64,000 nucleotides of DNA from the NCBI GenBank assembly GCA_963575745.1, contig CAUYUJ010016482.1, positions 100,015 through 164,014 on the forward strand, read 5' to 3'. The notes beneath the pieces are model-generated. The model did not search any database. It saw only the letters and a program-made list of their open reading frames with translations, and was not told the DNA's origin. How positions within the stretch are numbered: position 1 is the first letter of the stretch; every line of letters begins with the position of its first letter. Shown piece after piece: positions 43,545-54,689 of this stretch. Origin of the DNA: Prorocentrum cordatum. Its lineage: Eukaryota; Sar; Dinophyceae; Prorocentrales; Prorocentraceae. A program made the position numbers and the translations under genes.

Positions 43545-43725
43545 GTAAACACAAGAACTCGGAGGTGCGCGCGGATTTCTCGGATCGGCGCTGGATCCCC
43601 CTCCATGGCGCGCGGAGCGCGCCAGGGGCGGCGCCAGAGGCGCAGCCAGGGGGCTCCAGCGTGGATCCGAGAAATCCGGGCGGATCTCCGAGTTTTTATG
43701 TTTATGCCATTTCTCGTTCCCGTAG
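43545..43725. mobile_element. Palindromic element of about 180 bp, best copy
   Basis: The left arm (about 43545-43600: 'GTAAACACAAGAACTCGGAG', 'GCGCGGATTTCTCGGATC') and the right arm (about 43660-43715) are inverted copies of each other, about 50 bp each. They surround a 'GGCGCGCCAGGGGCGGCGCC'-like core that is itself partly palindromic. Related full or partial copies lie at 1375-1478, 45425-45572, 50085-50195 and 56505-56545. The arms end in AT-rich 'TTTATGTTTA'. No target duplication was identified. Confidence 0.8.
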
Positions 43726-44365
43726 ATACAGTTGGAAAGAGGTATATGATCGAGGTCGATTCGGGGAGGGTGCCCTAATGTTTTTCGTGTATGCTGGGGA
43801 GGTTACTCTTGGATGTTCTGTGTGCTCTGGCCGACGGATGGTCTCATGTTCTTGAGGGATGTTCTTCTGGCCTGGGTCCGACGGTAATGGGGGGGCGATA
43901 AAAGGGGGGGGGGCGGCGAGGGCCGCAGAGAAGGGGCCCTGCAGGGCCCCTGAAGGGCCCTCTAGGGCCAAACAAGGGGCCTCGAGAGCCCGAAACGCGC
44001 ACCTTTCCTCCCTCCCACTCACCCCCCCCATTCAACGACGCCCAAAGGGGGACGACGCCCACGGCGGCGGCGTCGGCGGCGACGACGACGCTGACGTGGG
44101 GCAGAGTCCCCAGCGAGGCTCCGTGGAGCTTCCTTGGAGCGCGCCCGTGGTCGTCTGGGGGGCAGTTTTTGGGGCCTCTTCCGGGAGCATCTTGGGGGTG
44201 CTTTCCGCGGGCCCGCGGGCCCTGGTCCCCCTTGAGGGGGGGGAGCAGTCAGGGGCAGCGCCAGAAGTCGATCTCGGCTTCTGAGGCTCGTTGTTCTACT
44301 GGGTAGGATATGAATCGAGGGGTGGGCGACGAACCTTCCGACGGAGCTTGCCCATCCCCCCCCCC
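43726..44365. other. Non-coding stretch with a dispersed repeat
   Basis: About 43880-44035 ('GGGGCGATAAAAGGGGGGGG', 'AAGGGGCCCTGCAGGGCCC', 'GCACCTTTCCTCCCTCCCAC') matches 46945-47075. No gene. Confidence 0.6.
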
Positions 44366-44430
44366 CCCCTCCACCTCCTCCTCCACCTCCTCCTCCTCCT
44401 CCTCCTCCTCCTCCCCTCCTCCTCCTCCTG
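44366..44430. repeat. CTC microsatellite
   Basis: CTC triplets with CCA interruptions. Confidence 0.9.
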
Positions 44431-45125
44431 GCACCAGTTCTTATGGTGTCAGCGCCACACACGCCTCGGGGCACACCGTCAGAGTCGACTGCATTCGGCG
44501 ACTGGGGGCAGCTAAACAGGCTCGCGCCTTTTAGAACCAGCCTCGTGGCATTTTGCTTGCCCTCGGCAGCGGCGTTAACCACGCTCCCTGACCTGGAGAT
44601 AGGTACCAGGCACGGGAGATTGCGCATTTGGTTGAGAGGCGGGGCCATGTGGCCCGTAAGTCCCATGGTGGCCATGTGCCCGCTCACCCTGGGAAGCGAA
44701 CCCAGTTGTGCATGCCAGCTGATTGGGCAGGGGTTGATAAACGGGAAGGGCCTCGCAGTGGCGAGGTGAACCGACTGTCCCCTTACGTACCGCGCCCTCT
44801 CGGCTGCAGGCAATTCGCTGGGCGACGAGGTAGCTGCCTATTCCCTGCTCGTCGGGGCGCGCGCCTTCGGACCCGCTCGATCCCGTAAGGGGGAGGCTGG
44901 GGGTGCTGGTTGCCTGCCATTTCGGCCCGCCTGCGTGCGGTGTGCGCCGTGCGCTGCCTGGACCCATGACTCCATGACTCCTTTCCTCCTCCTCCAACCC
45001 CACCTCCACCCGTTCCGACAGCGCGTGCCCAACCCCCCTAGCGGATCCAAGGGGGGGGCGATTATTGCCCCATCCAGAGTAGGCCTCCTAGATAGGGTCC
45101 GAGTAGATGGGGTCGGAGGATCGCG
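44431..45125. other. Unique non-coding stretch
   Basis: Open frames on both strands with ordinary composition at about 44520-44900 but no family resemblance that I recognise. Confidence 0.45.
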
Positions 45126-45245
45126 TGGCATCGTTGATGCATCGGCGATGCGGCTCGATGTTGAGCCCGTTTGCCTCCGCGCCGGCGTCGCCGATGCATC
45201 ACCGACGTTGCCGATGCATCGCCGATGCGTCACCGATGCGGTTCA
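45126..45245. repeat. GCCGATGCATC short tandem repeat
   Basis: Nine- to fifteen-base units ('GCATCGCCGATGCGTCACCG'). Confidence 0.75.
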
Positions 45246-45424
45246 ATCCTCCGATCCCTATCTTCCTGGACCCCGAAACCTCTAGTTGTCAGGCCTGGGG
45301 GCCACCAGACATGGATCTTGGACGAAAAACCACACCGGGGGGAGGGGGATCGGGACCTTTGGGGCTGCGGGTTGAAACGACATATCGGCGAATGTCTGGG
45401 TAAAGCGCCCAAAGGAGAACAACA

Positions 45425-45572
45425 CAACATAAACATGAACGTCTGGAGCTCCGCGTGGATTTCTTGGATTTGCGCTGGGCCCCCCTGTCGGCGCTTCCAG
45501 CGCCGCCCCTTGCGCGATCCTCGGGCCAGGGAGGGGTGTCCAGCGCGGATCCAGCAACTTATGTTTACACCT
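45425..45572. mobile_element. Palindromic element, shortened copy
   Basis: The left arm 'AACATAAACATGAACGTCTG ... GCGTGGATTTCTTGGATTTG' matches the element at 43545-43725. The right arm keeps only the outer 'CTTATGTTTACA' and inner 'CCAGCGCGGATCC' parts, so about 25 bp of it is deleted. Confidence 0.65.
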
Positions 45573-45604
45573 GGAGATTTGGATCCGTCACGCGATGCGA
45601 ATCT

Positions 45605-45775
45605 GAAGACGACTAGGAGTAGGAGGGGGAGGAAGAGGAAGATGACGAGGAGGAGGAGGAGGAGGACGAGGAGGAGGAGGAAGAGGAGGAGGAGGAGAAG
45701 GAGGAGGAGGAGGAAAAGGACAGAAAGGAGGAGGAGGAGGAGGAGGAGGAGGAGGAGGAGGATCAGGTGGGGGGC
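45605..45775. repeat. GGA/GAG purine microsatellite
   Basis: GGA triplets with A-rich interruptions. Confidence 0.9.
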
Positions 45776-46200
45776 AGGGAACTACGCATCACGTGACGAA
45801 ATCCCTCTGCCTATACACAGGGTCTTCGTCCTCTAGGTCGGGGGCACCGTCAGAAAGGGGGTGCGCATTTTCCGATGCGGCCTACCATGCTGGTGCTGTT
45901 CGTGTCTCTCCTACGCCCTCGCCTCATGTTTTGCGATCCGCCCCATACTCCTAGGACGCCTGCTCCGACCCCTGCTCCGACGCCCGGCCTGGTACGGCAT
46001 CGACCATTCGGATGCCATGTACCCGACTACACGTAAGAGTGACCTTTCGCCGGAGTGACCTTCGGTGCGGGCCCACTGGGGCCCCCCGGTCGCCGATCGC
46101 GATGCGGTAGTATCGTCTCGCGCGCCCGTGTTTGGCCTCCCCCCGCGGCCCCCAAACTGCAGAGCGCCCTAGGCCACTTTTTCTCAGGGCCACACTTGCG
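45776..46200. other. Unique non-coding stretch
   Basis: No gene, array or known element seen. Confidence 0.45.
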
Positions 46201-46358
46201 TGTAGCCGAGATACACACATATATACATATTTGTACATATATGCATGTACGTATATACATATATGCATATATATATATATATATCTGCATATATATATAT
46301 ATATATCACGTGTCGTCGTGGTGGAGCGTTCTGTTTACGAGCGATGTATATACATATT

Positions 46359-46390
<32 letters not shown>

Positions 46391-46395
46391 TCACG
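46201..46395. repeat. AT-rich ATATACAT tract
   Basis: TATATA and ATACATAT runs, with 'ATATATATATATCACGT' occurring twice (about 46297 and 46380). Confidence 0.88.
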
Positions 46396-47495
46396 TCGGC
46401 ATGCCCCAAGTTTGAGTTGGCCTTGGCACACCGTGCCACATTTCACGTCGCCACTGCTGCTCAGGGACACAGGTCCAGGGAGGTGTTGTGCGCCCAGCTC
46501 TGGGCCCCTGGGCTCACAGATCGATCCGGTCAGAAAGATGCAGCAACACGTCTGGGTCCAGGGCTCTGGTCGTGATTTTTGGCCATGTTGCATTTTTTCG
46601 CAACGTCGGATCTGAGGGGTGAGGCTTTCGCACGTTTTCGTTTGTTCTCGGCGGTTATCCAGCCTCGGGATGCTCTCCAGCAGGTGCGCCTCGCCGAGGG
46701 CGTTCCTGGGGTGCCCAGATCGTCCCGACCGCTGGAGACCCAGGCTCTGCAGGGACAACTGATCTTCTCAGGGGCGTTGATAGGGGGGAATGGGTGCAGG
46801 GGGGATGCATCGACCCCCAACCGCTCACTCATTGTCGATGGGGCGAGCTCCATCGAAACCCCTAGAGGTCGAGTGCGGGATCGATTGCAGAATCTCCGCC
46901 GAAGACCTCCCGGGAGTTGCCTCATGGCCTTCCTTCGAAGGACGCGTAATGGGGGGCGATACATGGGGGGCAGCGAGGGCTGTAGAAAGGGGCCCTGTAG
47001 GGCCCAAGAGGGGGTCTCCAGGGCCTGAAGAGGGCACCTTTCTTCCCCCTCATTTTCCGCCCCCCCCCCATGACTTCGCTCCCGATCTGGTTTATGATAG
47101 TCCTTAATCGTTCTGGCGCAGCCCTCACGGGGAGTTGCCTCGTAGCCCTCCCACATTATTTTTCTACCCACTTCTTCCGAGCGGTGGGAACGCGCCCCAA
47201 CACAGGCCCCCCCTCCCCCCCCTCCCCTGCACCCCCGTCACGAGTTCTCTCGCGCCTTTTGCCGACGGGCGGCGCTCAGGGGCCTGCAGCGGTCCACGCT
47301 CCGATCCGATCGATCCGATCCGCCATCGATTTTGGCTGGCGCGATCCGACTCGAATCCGACTTTCGTGGCATCACTCGGACGTGTGCATTTTGTCTCGGC
47401 GAGGGCCATCGGGGAGTATCCTGGATCATCTGGCAAAAAGGCACGCACGCTCTCTCGATTCGGTCTGGATTCCCGATTCAATGCTGCCTGGTCCT
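46396..47495. other. Non-coding stretch with dispersed repeat blocks
   Basis: About 46650-46745 resembles 11130-11230. 'GCATCGACCCCCAACCGCTC' (about 46807) resembles 10378. About 46945-47075 matches 43880-44035. About 47100-47490 shows nothing recognisable. Confidence 0.55.
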
Positions 47496-47680
47496 GCTGA
47501 GGAGGAGGCGTAGGCGGAGGTGGAGGAGGCGTAGGCGGAGGAGTAGGCGGAGGCGGAGGAGGATGAGGAGGAGTTGGAGGAGGAGGACATGGGGTAATCG
47601 CAGGAGTCGGAGCTGGAGGAGTTTGGAGGAGAAGGAGGAGGGTGATGCAAGAGTTGAGTGGGAGGAGTTCCCGACCCGAT
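47496..47680. repeat. GGAGGCGTAGGCGGA repeat
   Basis: Purine-rich units with GTA/GGC interruptions. About 47680-47880 is a GC-rich flank without a gene. Confidence 0.8.
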
Positions 47681-47880
47681 GCTGACCGATCCTGCCTTTG
47701 CGTCTGGGGAACTGCGCCACTGTCCTGCCGCCGGCAAGACGGAGAGCGGGCGGGGGCTGGCGACGTCGCGGCCACCGCAGGATGAAACAACAAAACGTGG
47801 CGCGCGGTCGCTCCGCGGTAGCGCCCCCCCCCAGGGGTGAGGCCGCGTGTGCGGGTTGGCTTCAAGCCGGACACGAGAAG

Positions 47881-49261
47881 GCGAGTGATGATCGTGGTGA
47901 TGGTGGTGGTGGTGGAGGTGATGATGGTGGTGATGATGCTGATGATGATGGGCTGGCAGTGGTGGTGGTGAAGATGACGAAAAATAACGTGACAATGAAG
48001 CTGATGCTGCTGACGATGACGATGACGATGATCACGACGACGACGATAACGATGATGATGCTGACGACGCCGATGATGATGCTGCTGCTGCTCCTGTTGA
48101 TGCCGATGATGATGATGCTGCTGATGATAATGCTTATGATGCCGATGATGACGACCACGATGCTGATGCTGACGATTATAATGATGCTGCTGCTGATGTC
48201 AACAATGGTGGTGATGATTCTGAAGATGAACATGAACGTGATGATGCTGATGATGATGATTCGGATGGTGACGATGCTGCTGATGATGCTGAGCATGAAG
48301 AGGATGAGCGAGGATGAGGATGAGGATGATTCTGATGATGCAGATGATTATTGATGATGCTGATGCAGCTGCTGCTGCTGCTGCTGCTGATGATGAGTAT
48401 GACGAGGATGAGGAGGATGATGACAAGGATGAACATGATGACGATGATGATGATGATGAGGATGATGCTGAGGATGAGGATGGTGATGATGATGATTATG
48501 ACGATGATGATGCTGATGATGATGCCAATGATCATGACGATGATAATGATGATACTGATGATGATGCTGATGGTGATTATGTGATGACGACGGCGATGAT
48601 CATGATCTGTTGATGATGATGATGATGATGATGCTGATGATGACTATGATTATGATGCTTGTGTGGCAGCTGCTGCTGATGATGATGACGATGATGTACA
48701 TGAAACTGATGATGCTGCTGATGCTGATGCTGCTTATGATACTGATTATGATGATAATACTGATGATACCTCTGCTGACTTTGATGCTGTCGCTGCTGAT
48801 GATTTTGATGATGATTATGATGATCATGATGATGACGATGGCGACGATGATGATGGTGCTGCTGCTGATGATGCTGATGATGGTGATGCTGGACATGAAG
48901 ATTCTGAGGATGCTGCTGTCGAAGATGATGAGGATGCTGCTGATAATGATGATGATGATGATGCGGATGAGGACGATGATGATGCTGCTGCTGATGATGA
49001 TGCTGATGATGATGATGATGATGATGAGGATGATGAGGATCATGATGAGGATGAGGATGCGGATGAGGATGATGATGTTGGTGACGATGACAATGATGAT
49101 GATAATGATGATGATGATGATTCTGATAATAATGCTGCTGATGCTGATGCTGATGCTGCAGCTGATGATGATGTTGATAATGATGCTGATGATGATGATG
49201 CTGATGATGATGATGATGATGCTGATGAATAGAATGACGCTGATGCTGATGCTGATGCTGC

Positions 49262-49325
<64 letters not shown>
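47881..49325. repeat. 1.4-kb GAT/GCT trinucleotide array
   Basis: GAT triplets with frequent GCT, GAC, GAG and TAT variants. Phase shifts mean no single frame runs through. Asp/Ala, Met/Leu and, antisense, Ile/Ser frames are artefacts. Confidence 0.95.
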
Positions 49326-49327
<2 letters not shown>

Positions 49328-49755
49328 GGGGGAGGAGGAGGAGGAGGAGGAGGAGGAGGAGGAGGAGGAGGAGGAGGAGTAGGAGGAGGAGGAGGAACAA
49401 GATGAGGAGGATGATGATGAGAAGGAGAGGAGGAGGAGGAGGAGGAGGAGGAGGAGGACGAGGAGAACGTGTATCAGGATGAGGAGTCGGAGTAGGAGTA
49501 GGAGTAGGAGTAGGAGTAGGAGTAGGAGTAGGAGTAGGAGTAGGAGTAGGAGGAGGAGGAGGAGGAGGAGGAGGAGGAGCGAGGAGGGGAGGAGGAGGAT
49601 GAGGATGAGGAGTCGGAGTAGGAGGAGGAGGAGGAGGAGGAGGAGGAGGAGGAGGAGGAGGAGGAGGAGGAGGAGAAGGAAGAGGGGGGGGGAGGGAGGG
49701 AGGGAGGGGAGGGAGGGAGGGAGGGAGGGAGGCAGGGAGGAGGACGAGGAGAAGG
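49326..49755. repeat. GGA and GGAGTA array
   Basis: GGA triplets with a GGAGTA hexamer block at about 49485-49545, ending in a GGGA tetramer run at about 49690-49735. Confidence 0.93.
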
Positions 49756-50084
49756 GGGATGTGCTTGGCCGGATCCGCGGCTGCGGCCGTGGCGGCCGCC
49801 TTTGCGCCCGTCTGCCAGGAGTGGCTTGATGCCGAACATCTGGAGCGAGTGCGGCCGTGCCATCTTTTGGTGAGCAAGGGGCCACAGCTGGGTAGTGCAG
49901 AGCGAAGGGCAGATGGGGAAAAGGTGCCAGTACCGCTGCTCTTCCCTCGTTTTCGCCTTGTTGGCCCTTCTGGGAGGCCCTCGTCGCCACGGCTGCCTTT
50001 GCCCAGAAAGTCTGGTCAGAACGCGCCCCAGGAGAGACCCCGGAGGTCGGGCGCCTCTGGTGCTGAATCCCCTCCCTTGGGCGC
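49756..50084. other. Non-coding stretch with dispersed repeat
   Basis: About 49935-50045 resembles 755-870. No gene. Confidence 0.5.
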
Positions 50085-50195
50085 GGAGCGCGTTCGGGGC
50101 GGCGCTGTTGGCGCCGCCAGGGGAGGTCTGGAGCCGATGCAAGAAGTCCGCGCGGAGCTCCGACAATTTATGCTTCTGCAGTTTTTTGTTCCTCC
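50085..50195. mobile_element. Palindromic element, half copy
   Basis: The core 'GGCGGCGCTGTTGGCGCCGC' plus right arm 'GTCCGCGCGGAGCTCCGACA' and 'TTTATGCTTCTGCAG', matching the right half of 43545-43725. Confidence 0.6.
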
Positions 50196-50460
50196 AGCGA
50201 TGGGCACGGCATACTGCATGGAGAATGCGCCACATGGACGTTCGATCGCTGCATCGCTGCGGCCCCGGGCAGTTGCAGGCAGAGTCAGGCTCAAATCTAG
50301 ATGGGAAACAACCACGGCGAACCACAGCCGCCCCTATATTTTGGAAACGTCTATGTGGTCAAACGTTGGGCCGAAGGCCTGCAAAGCTATTGGACTACGG
50401 GTTCCCCGATCCGTTGTGGAAGCCCTTGGGGGAACCGTCGGGGGAAGAAAAGAGAGAGGA
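50196..50460. other. Unique stretch
   Basis: Nothing recognised. Confidence 0.4.
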
Positions 50461-50545
50461 TGAGCTGAGGAAGGATCAGGATCAGGATAAGGATAAGGAT
50501 AAGGGTAAGGATGAGGATAAGGATAAGGATAAGGATAAGGACGAC
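50461..50545. repeat. GGATAA hexamer array
   Basis: About 13 units of GGATAA with GGATCA, GGGTAA and GGATGA variants. Confidence 0.93.
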
Positions 50546-50549
50546 GACG

Positions 50550-50910
50550 TGGCTTTTTACCACGAGCGTGCGCGGCGTTAAGGCGATAGCCCAATAAAAG
50601 AGGAACCACCGTCCATGTTTGAAACTGATGCAAACGTTTACGACGAACGTGCGCGGCGCCAAGGAGAGAGCCACATTTTCAAACTGAGCCGTCCCCCCAT
50701 CCTCGAATCTGCTGCAAGTTTTAAGACGAATGTGCGCGGCGCTAAGGCGATAGCTTCATGTTGAAAACGACCCCCATCCACCCTCGAAGAGTATGCGAAT
50801 TTTTCAAACGAGTGTGCGCGGCGCTGAGGCAGGAGCCACAGTTCGACCCCCACCCTCAACCCCTGGAACGGCTGGGAATTTTTACGACGAGTGTGCGCGG
50901 CGCTGATCGG
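50550..50910. repeat. 82-bp tandem repeat (five units)
   Basis: 'ACGA.TGTGCGCGGCGCTAAG' recurs at about 50560, 50642, 50725, 50807 and 50885. A diverged sixth piece lies at about 51350. Confidence 0.88.
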
Positions 50911-51062
50911 CGGCGAGCCCGCGGGGGGGGGGGGGGAGGGGCGAGCGGGGCAGACCTTTTCAGAGGGCCGATCGCCCCGAGTGGCCACCAGGGACCCGAG
51001 CTATGCCACTAAAACCAAGTTCGGTGTGGAGCGATGGGGTGGACGCGAGAAGGAACGCCCCT

Positions 51063-51330
51063 CTCGGGAGGCGGCGGGGCTTATCAGAAGCCCTCGCGCC
51101 TTCTGAGAAGATGCCTGTGTATTCGGAGGGGGCTCATAAGACTTCCTCCTCCTCCTCCTCCTCCTCCTCCTCCTCCTCCTCCCCTCTTCAACATCCTCCT
51201 CGTCCTCGTCGTCCTCCTCCTCCTCCTCCTCCTCCTCCTCCTCCTCCTCCTCCTCCTCCCCTCCCCCATTCCATCTCAGAAGGCGGGGGTGCTCCCGATA
51301 AGCCTCGCCGCCTTCTGAGGAGGCGGGCGC
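51063..51330. repeat. Inverted repeat around a CTC microsatellite
   Basis: The left arm (about 51070-51115, 'GGCGGGGCTTATCAGAAGCC', 'CGCCTTCTGAGAAG') and the right arm (about 51278-51328, 'CTCAGAAGGCGGGGGTGCTC', 'GATAAGCCTCGCCGCCTTCT') are complementary. The CTC triplets at 51145-51260 form the centre. A related inverted repeat without the microsatellite lies at 56547-56735. Confidence 0.75.
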
Positions 51331-51535
51331 TCTCTCACTTCCACCCTCGGCGCGCCGCCAAGCTGAAGCGATAGCCACATGCTGGGAACCGCGCCCCCCC
51401 TCCTGTCCGCCTTTGGAACTGTAGCAGCTATCAAGCTTCAGGAACATGCATTGTGGGGAAGTCTCAGGCGAAGCGCCCGACCCGCTATACCGACCCGTCA
51501 TTGGGTGCGACGGGGGGAGCTAGTTATAAGGACAG
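51331..51535. other. Short unique stretch
   Basis: No gene or strong repeat, apart from the diverged sixth unit of the 82-bp repeat near 51350. Confidence 0.4.
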
Positions 51536-51865
51536 GTTATTGATACTGATGATGATAATGATGATGCTGATGCTGCTGCTGATGCTGACGATGATGACGG
51601 TACTGATGATGATGATGATGATGATGATGACGATGATGATGATGATGATGAGGATGTTGATGATGATGATGATGCTAATGATGATGCTGCTGATGATGAT
51701 GATGATGCTGATGCGGATGCTGACGACGATGATGATGATGATGCTGATGCTGATGCTGCTGATGATACTGCTGCTGCTGATGCTGATGATGATGGTGATG
51801 ATGATGGCGATGATGATGATGCTGATGATGATGATGACGATGATGGTGGTGATGCTGATGATGAC

Positions 51866-51917
<52 letters not shown>

Positions 51918-51928
51918 GTGATGATGCT

Positions 51929-51959
<31 letters not shown>

Positions 51960-52365
51960 ATGATGATGCTGATGCTGCTGATGATGATGATGATGATGAT
52001 GATGCGGCGAAGGATGATGCTGACTCTGCTGCTGATGATGCTGATTGTGCTGCTGCTGATGGCGATGCTGCTGCTGATGCTGATGATGATGCTGGTGCTG
52101 ATGCTGTTGATTAGGATGATGAGGACGCTGCTTATGATGATGCCGAAGCTGATGGTGATGATACTGATGCTGATGATGCTGATACAGATGCTGACGATGA
52201 TGCTGATGTTGACGCTGTTTATGTTGATGCAGATGATGATGCTGATGATGTTGCTGATGATGCTGATGATGATGATGATGCTGATGCTGCTGATGATTAT
52301 TCTGATGCTGATGCTGATGCTGATGGTGATGATGATGATGATTCGGTGGCTGATGATGATGATGC

Positions 52366-52397
<32 letters not shown>

Positions 52398-52890
52398 CTA
52401 AGGATGATTATGCTTCTGCTGACGCCGATGCTGCTGCTGCTGATGTTGATGCTGATGATGATGTTGATTAGGATGATGAGGGTGCTTCTTATGATGATGA
52501 TGCTGATGCTGATGGTGATGATACTGGTGATGATGATGATGATGATGATGATGATGCTGATGCAGATGATGACGATGATGCTGATGTTGACGCTGATTAC
52601 GATGCTGCAGATGATGATGATGATGATGATGATGCTGACGCTGATGATGCTGATGATGATGCTGTTGATGATGCTGATGCTGCTGAGGATTATTATGATG
52701 CGGATGCTGATAGTGACGATGACGATGACGATGCCGATGCCGTCGGCGGCAGCGGCGGCGGCGACGACGACGACGATGCTGATGATGATGATGATGATGA
52801 TATTGATGCTGATGATGAGAAAGAGGATGAGGAAGAGGAGGATGAGGAGGAGGAGGAGGATGCGGAGGAGGAAGAGGAGGAGGAGGAACA
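51536..52890. repeat. 1.3-kb GAT/GCT trinucleotide array
   Basis: Same class as 47881-49325. An internal ~330-bp duplication is visible: about 52095-52290 resembles 52440-52650 (both contain GATTAGGATGATGAGG and TTGACGCTG). It ends in GAG/GGA triplets. Confidence 0.94.
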
Positions 52891-53224
52891 CCACGACATG
52901 AGCGGTAAGATGCTGATTCCGTTCCTCCCTCGCGCAAGGGCATCGGGGCGGCCGAGGGTGATTTCTTCTCTTCCTGCGCATTCGCATTTGTCTGGGATCA
53001 AGGGAACCACGTCAAGAGGGGGGCACACGAAACTCGATGCGGCTCCCGTGTGGCTCAAGCAGCTGGGCGCGAGGGCCGCCATGAGCGGCTCGCGTCGCAG
53101 CCTGACGTATTCGCCTTGATCCTGAGAAGAAGCCATGCTACAGTACTGACGTTTCGCGAAACCCCACCGGCCCATCCAGAGATGATGCCCAGAGGAGTTG
53201 CCTCGATCAGGGAAATGGACAGCA
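52891..53224. other. Stretch with a shared 40-bp block
   Basis: 'GCAAGGGCATCGGGGCGGCC' (about 52936) recurs as 'GCAAGGACATCGGGGCGGCC' (about 54317) and partly at about 53950. In one frame each reads as I-G/R-A-A-E-G followed by acidic or Phe residues. No complete gene is supported. Confidence 0.45.
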
Positions 53225-53860
53225 CACAGAGGAATGGTCCCTCTTGGAGCGCTCTTGGGACACTCTTGGGCGCTCGTGGGGCCGTCTTGGGCGCCTCTTG
53301 GGGCCTTCTGGGCGCCTCTAGGGGCCCTCTTGATGCGCTCTTGTGAGCCTTGGGAGGGCTCTTGGGGCCATCTTGGAGGAGATCGATCAGCACATATGGG
53401 AGCTCTAATTACGCCCCCCCCCCCCCTCGGGAGCCCCAAGCATTGCCTTTGAGCCTCTCTTGGGGCGCTCCTGGAGCGCTCTTGGGAGCTTTTCTGGCCG
53501 CCTTGGGGCTCTCTTGGGCCTCCCTTGGGGTTCTCATGGGCCCTCTTGGAGCTGTCTTGAGGCATCGGAATGCCATCGGAAGCGAACAGGCGAGAAGACA
53601 CAATTCATTGATTTTCCTGTGGTGTTTGAAGGATGTTGGCCTCTTGGCGGCCTCTTGGTGAGGCTCCGTGGCCACTCGGAGCCGTCATGGAGCGGTCTTT
53701 GGGCCTCTTTGCGCATCTTGGGAGCCATATTGAGCCATCTCGGGTCATCTTGGAAGTCAGTTTTGGCTCTCTAAGGCCCTCCTAGAGCCATCTTGGGCCA
53801 CCTTGGACGCTCCAATGACCCGCGATCCCACCCCTCCAGGTCCAGGGGAGGGGGTAAGGG
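53225..53860. repeat. CTCTTGGGGCC minisatellite and G-rich module, copy 2
   Basis: Same composition and order as 28310-28850, ending in 'CCAGGTCCAGGGGAGGGGGT' at about 53837. Confidence 0.78.
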
Positions 53861-53945
53861 GGAGGGGTAAACCCCTCCCCGAAGAGGAGACAGGGCTGGA
53901 AGAGGAACCGCGCTAGACCACCTGCGCCCAGAGGGCTGGTGGGAT
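53861..53945. repeat. Single arm of the foldback element
   Basis: 'AAACCCCTCCCCGAAG' through 'ACCACCTGCGCCCAGAGGGC' matches the inner part of the foldback arms (about 29385-29410 and, reversed, 29489-29570). Confidence 0.7.
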
Positions 53946-54177
53946 TTGATGGCATCAGGGCGGCCGAGGGTGCCTTCTGTGTCTTCTTCCTTTCCGCCGC
54001 TCCCCGCTGTCGTTGTGTTGTCTTTGGTCCCTCTGAGTATCCATGCTTCGGTCCTTCCCTATCGCGCGCAGCTGCGGGTAGCTTCCTGGATCTCTGCCTG
54101 CCACAAGGCGGCGAAGCGCAGCAGCAGCCACAGCCGCAACAGCCATCATCATACCGAAGAGCCAGAGGAGACGGAGG
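53946..54177. other. Non-coding stretch
   Basis: No gene is supported; it includes a piece of the 'GGGCGGCCGAGGGTG' block. Confidence 0.45.
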
Positions 54178-54294
54178 GAGGAGGAGGAGGAGGAGGAGGA
54201 GGAGGAGGAGGAGGAGGAGGAGGAGGAGGAGGAGGAGGAGGAGGAGGAGGAGGAGGAGGAGGAGGAGGAGGAGGAGGAGGAGGAGGAGGAGGAT
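54178..54294. repeat. GGA microsatellite facing a CTC microsatellite
   Basis: About 39 GGA triplets. The complementary CTC array at 54445-54640 lies ~150 bases away, so the two could pair as a long hairpin. Confidence 0.93.
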
Positions 54295-54444
54295 GAGGGC
54301 TCTCTTCCTCGCTCGCGCAAGGACATCGGGGCGGCCGAGGGCGCCTTCTTCCTCTTCCTGCACTCCTACCTCGACGTGGCCTTCCCGCAGCACTCCCACC
54401 TGAACGCGCGGGCCGTGCGGCAGCGCCCCCCGATCCGCCGCCCC

Positions 54445-54640
54445 TCCTCCTCCTCCTCCTCCCTCCTCCTCCCTCCTCCTCCTCCTCCTCCTCCTCCCTC
54501 CTCCTCCTCCCTCCTCCTCCTCCTCCTCCTCCTCCTCCCTCCTCCTCCTCCTCCTCCTCCTCCTCCTCCTCCTCCCTCCTCCCTCCTCCTCCTCCTCCTC
54601 CTCCTCCTCCTCCTCCTTCTCCTCCTCCGTCCTCCTCCTC
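54445..54640. repeat. CTC microsatellite
   Basis: CTC triplets with CCTC phase breaks, complementary to 54178-54294. Confidence 0.93.
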
Positions 54641-54689
54641 GTAATTCTGCTACACGTCCTAGACGCATTGGTTCTTGCTAGACTCCGAC

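Noticed and set aside
47862-52987. Long Asp/Ala, Met/Leu and Ile/Ser frames
   Set aside because: GAT/GCT trinucleotide arrays read in different frames and strands.
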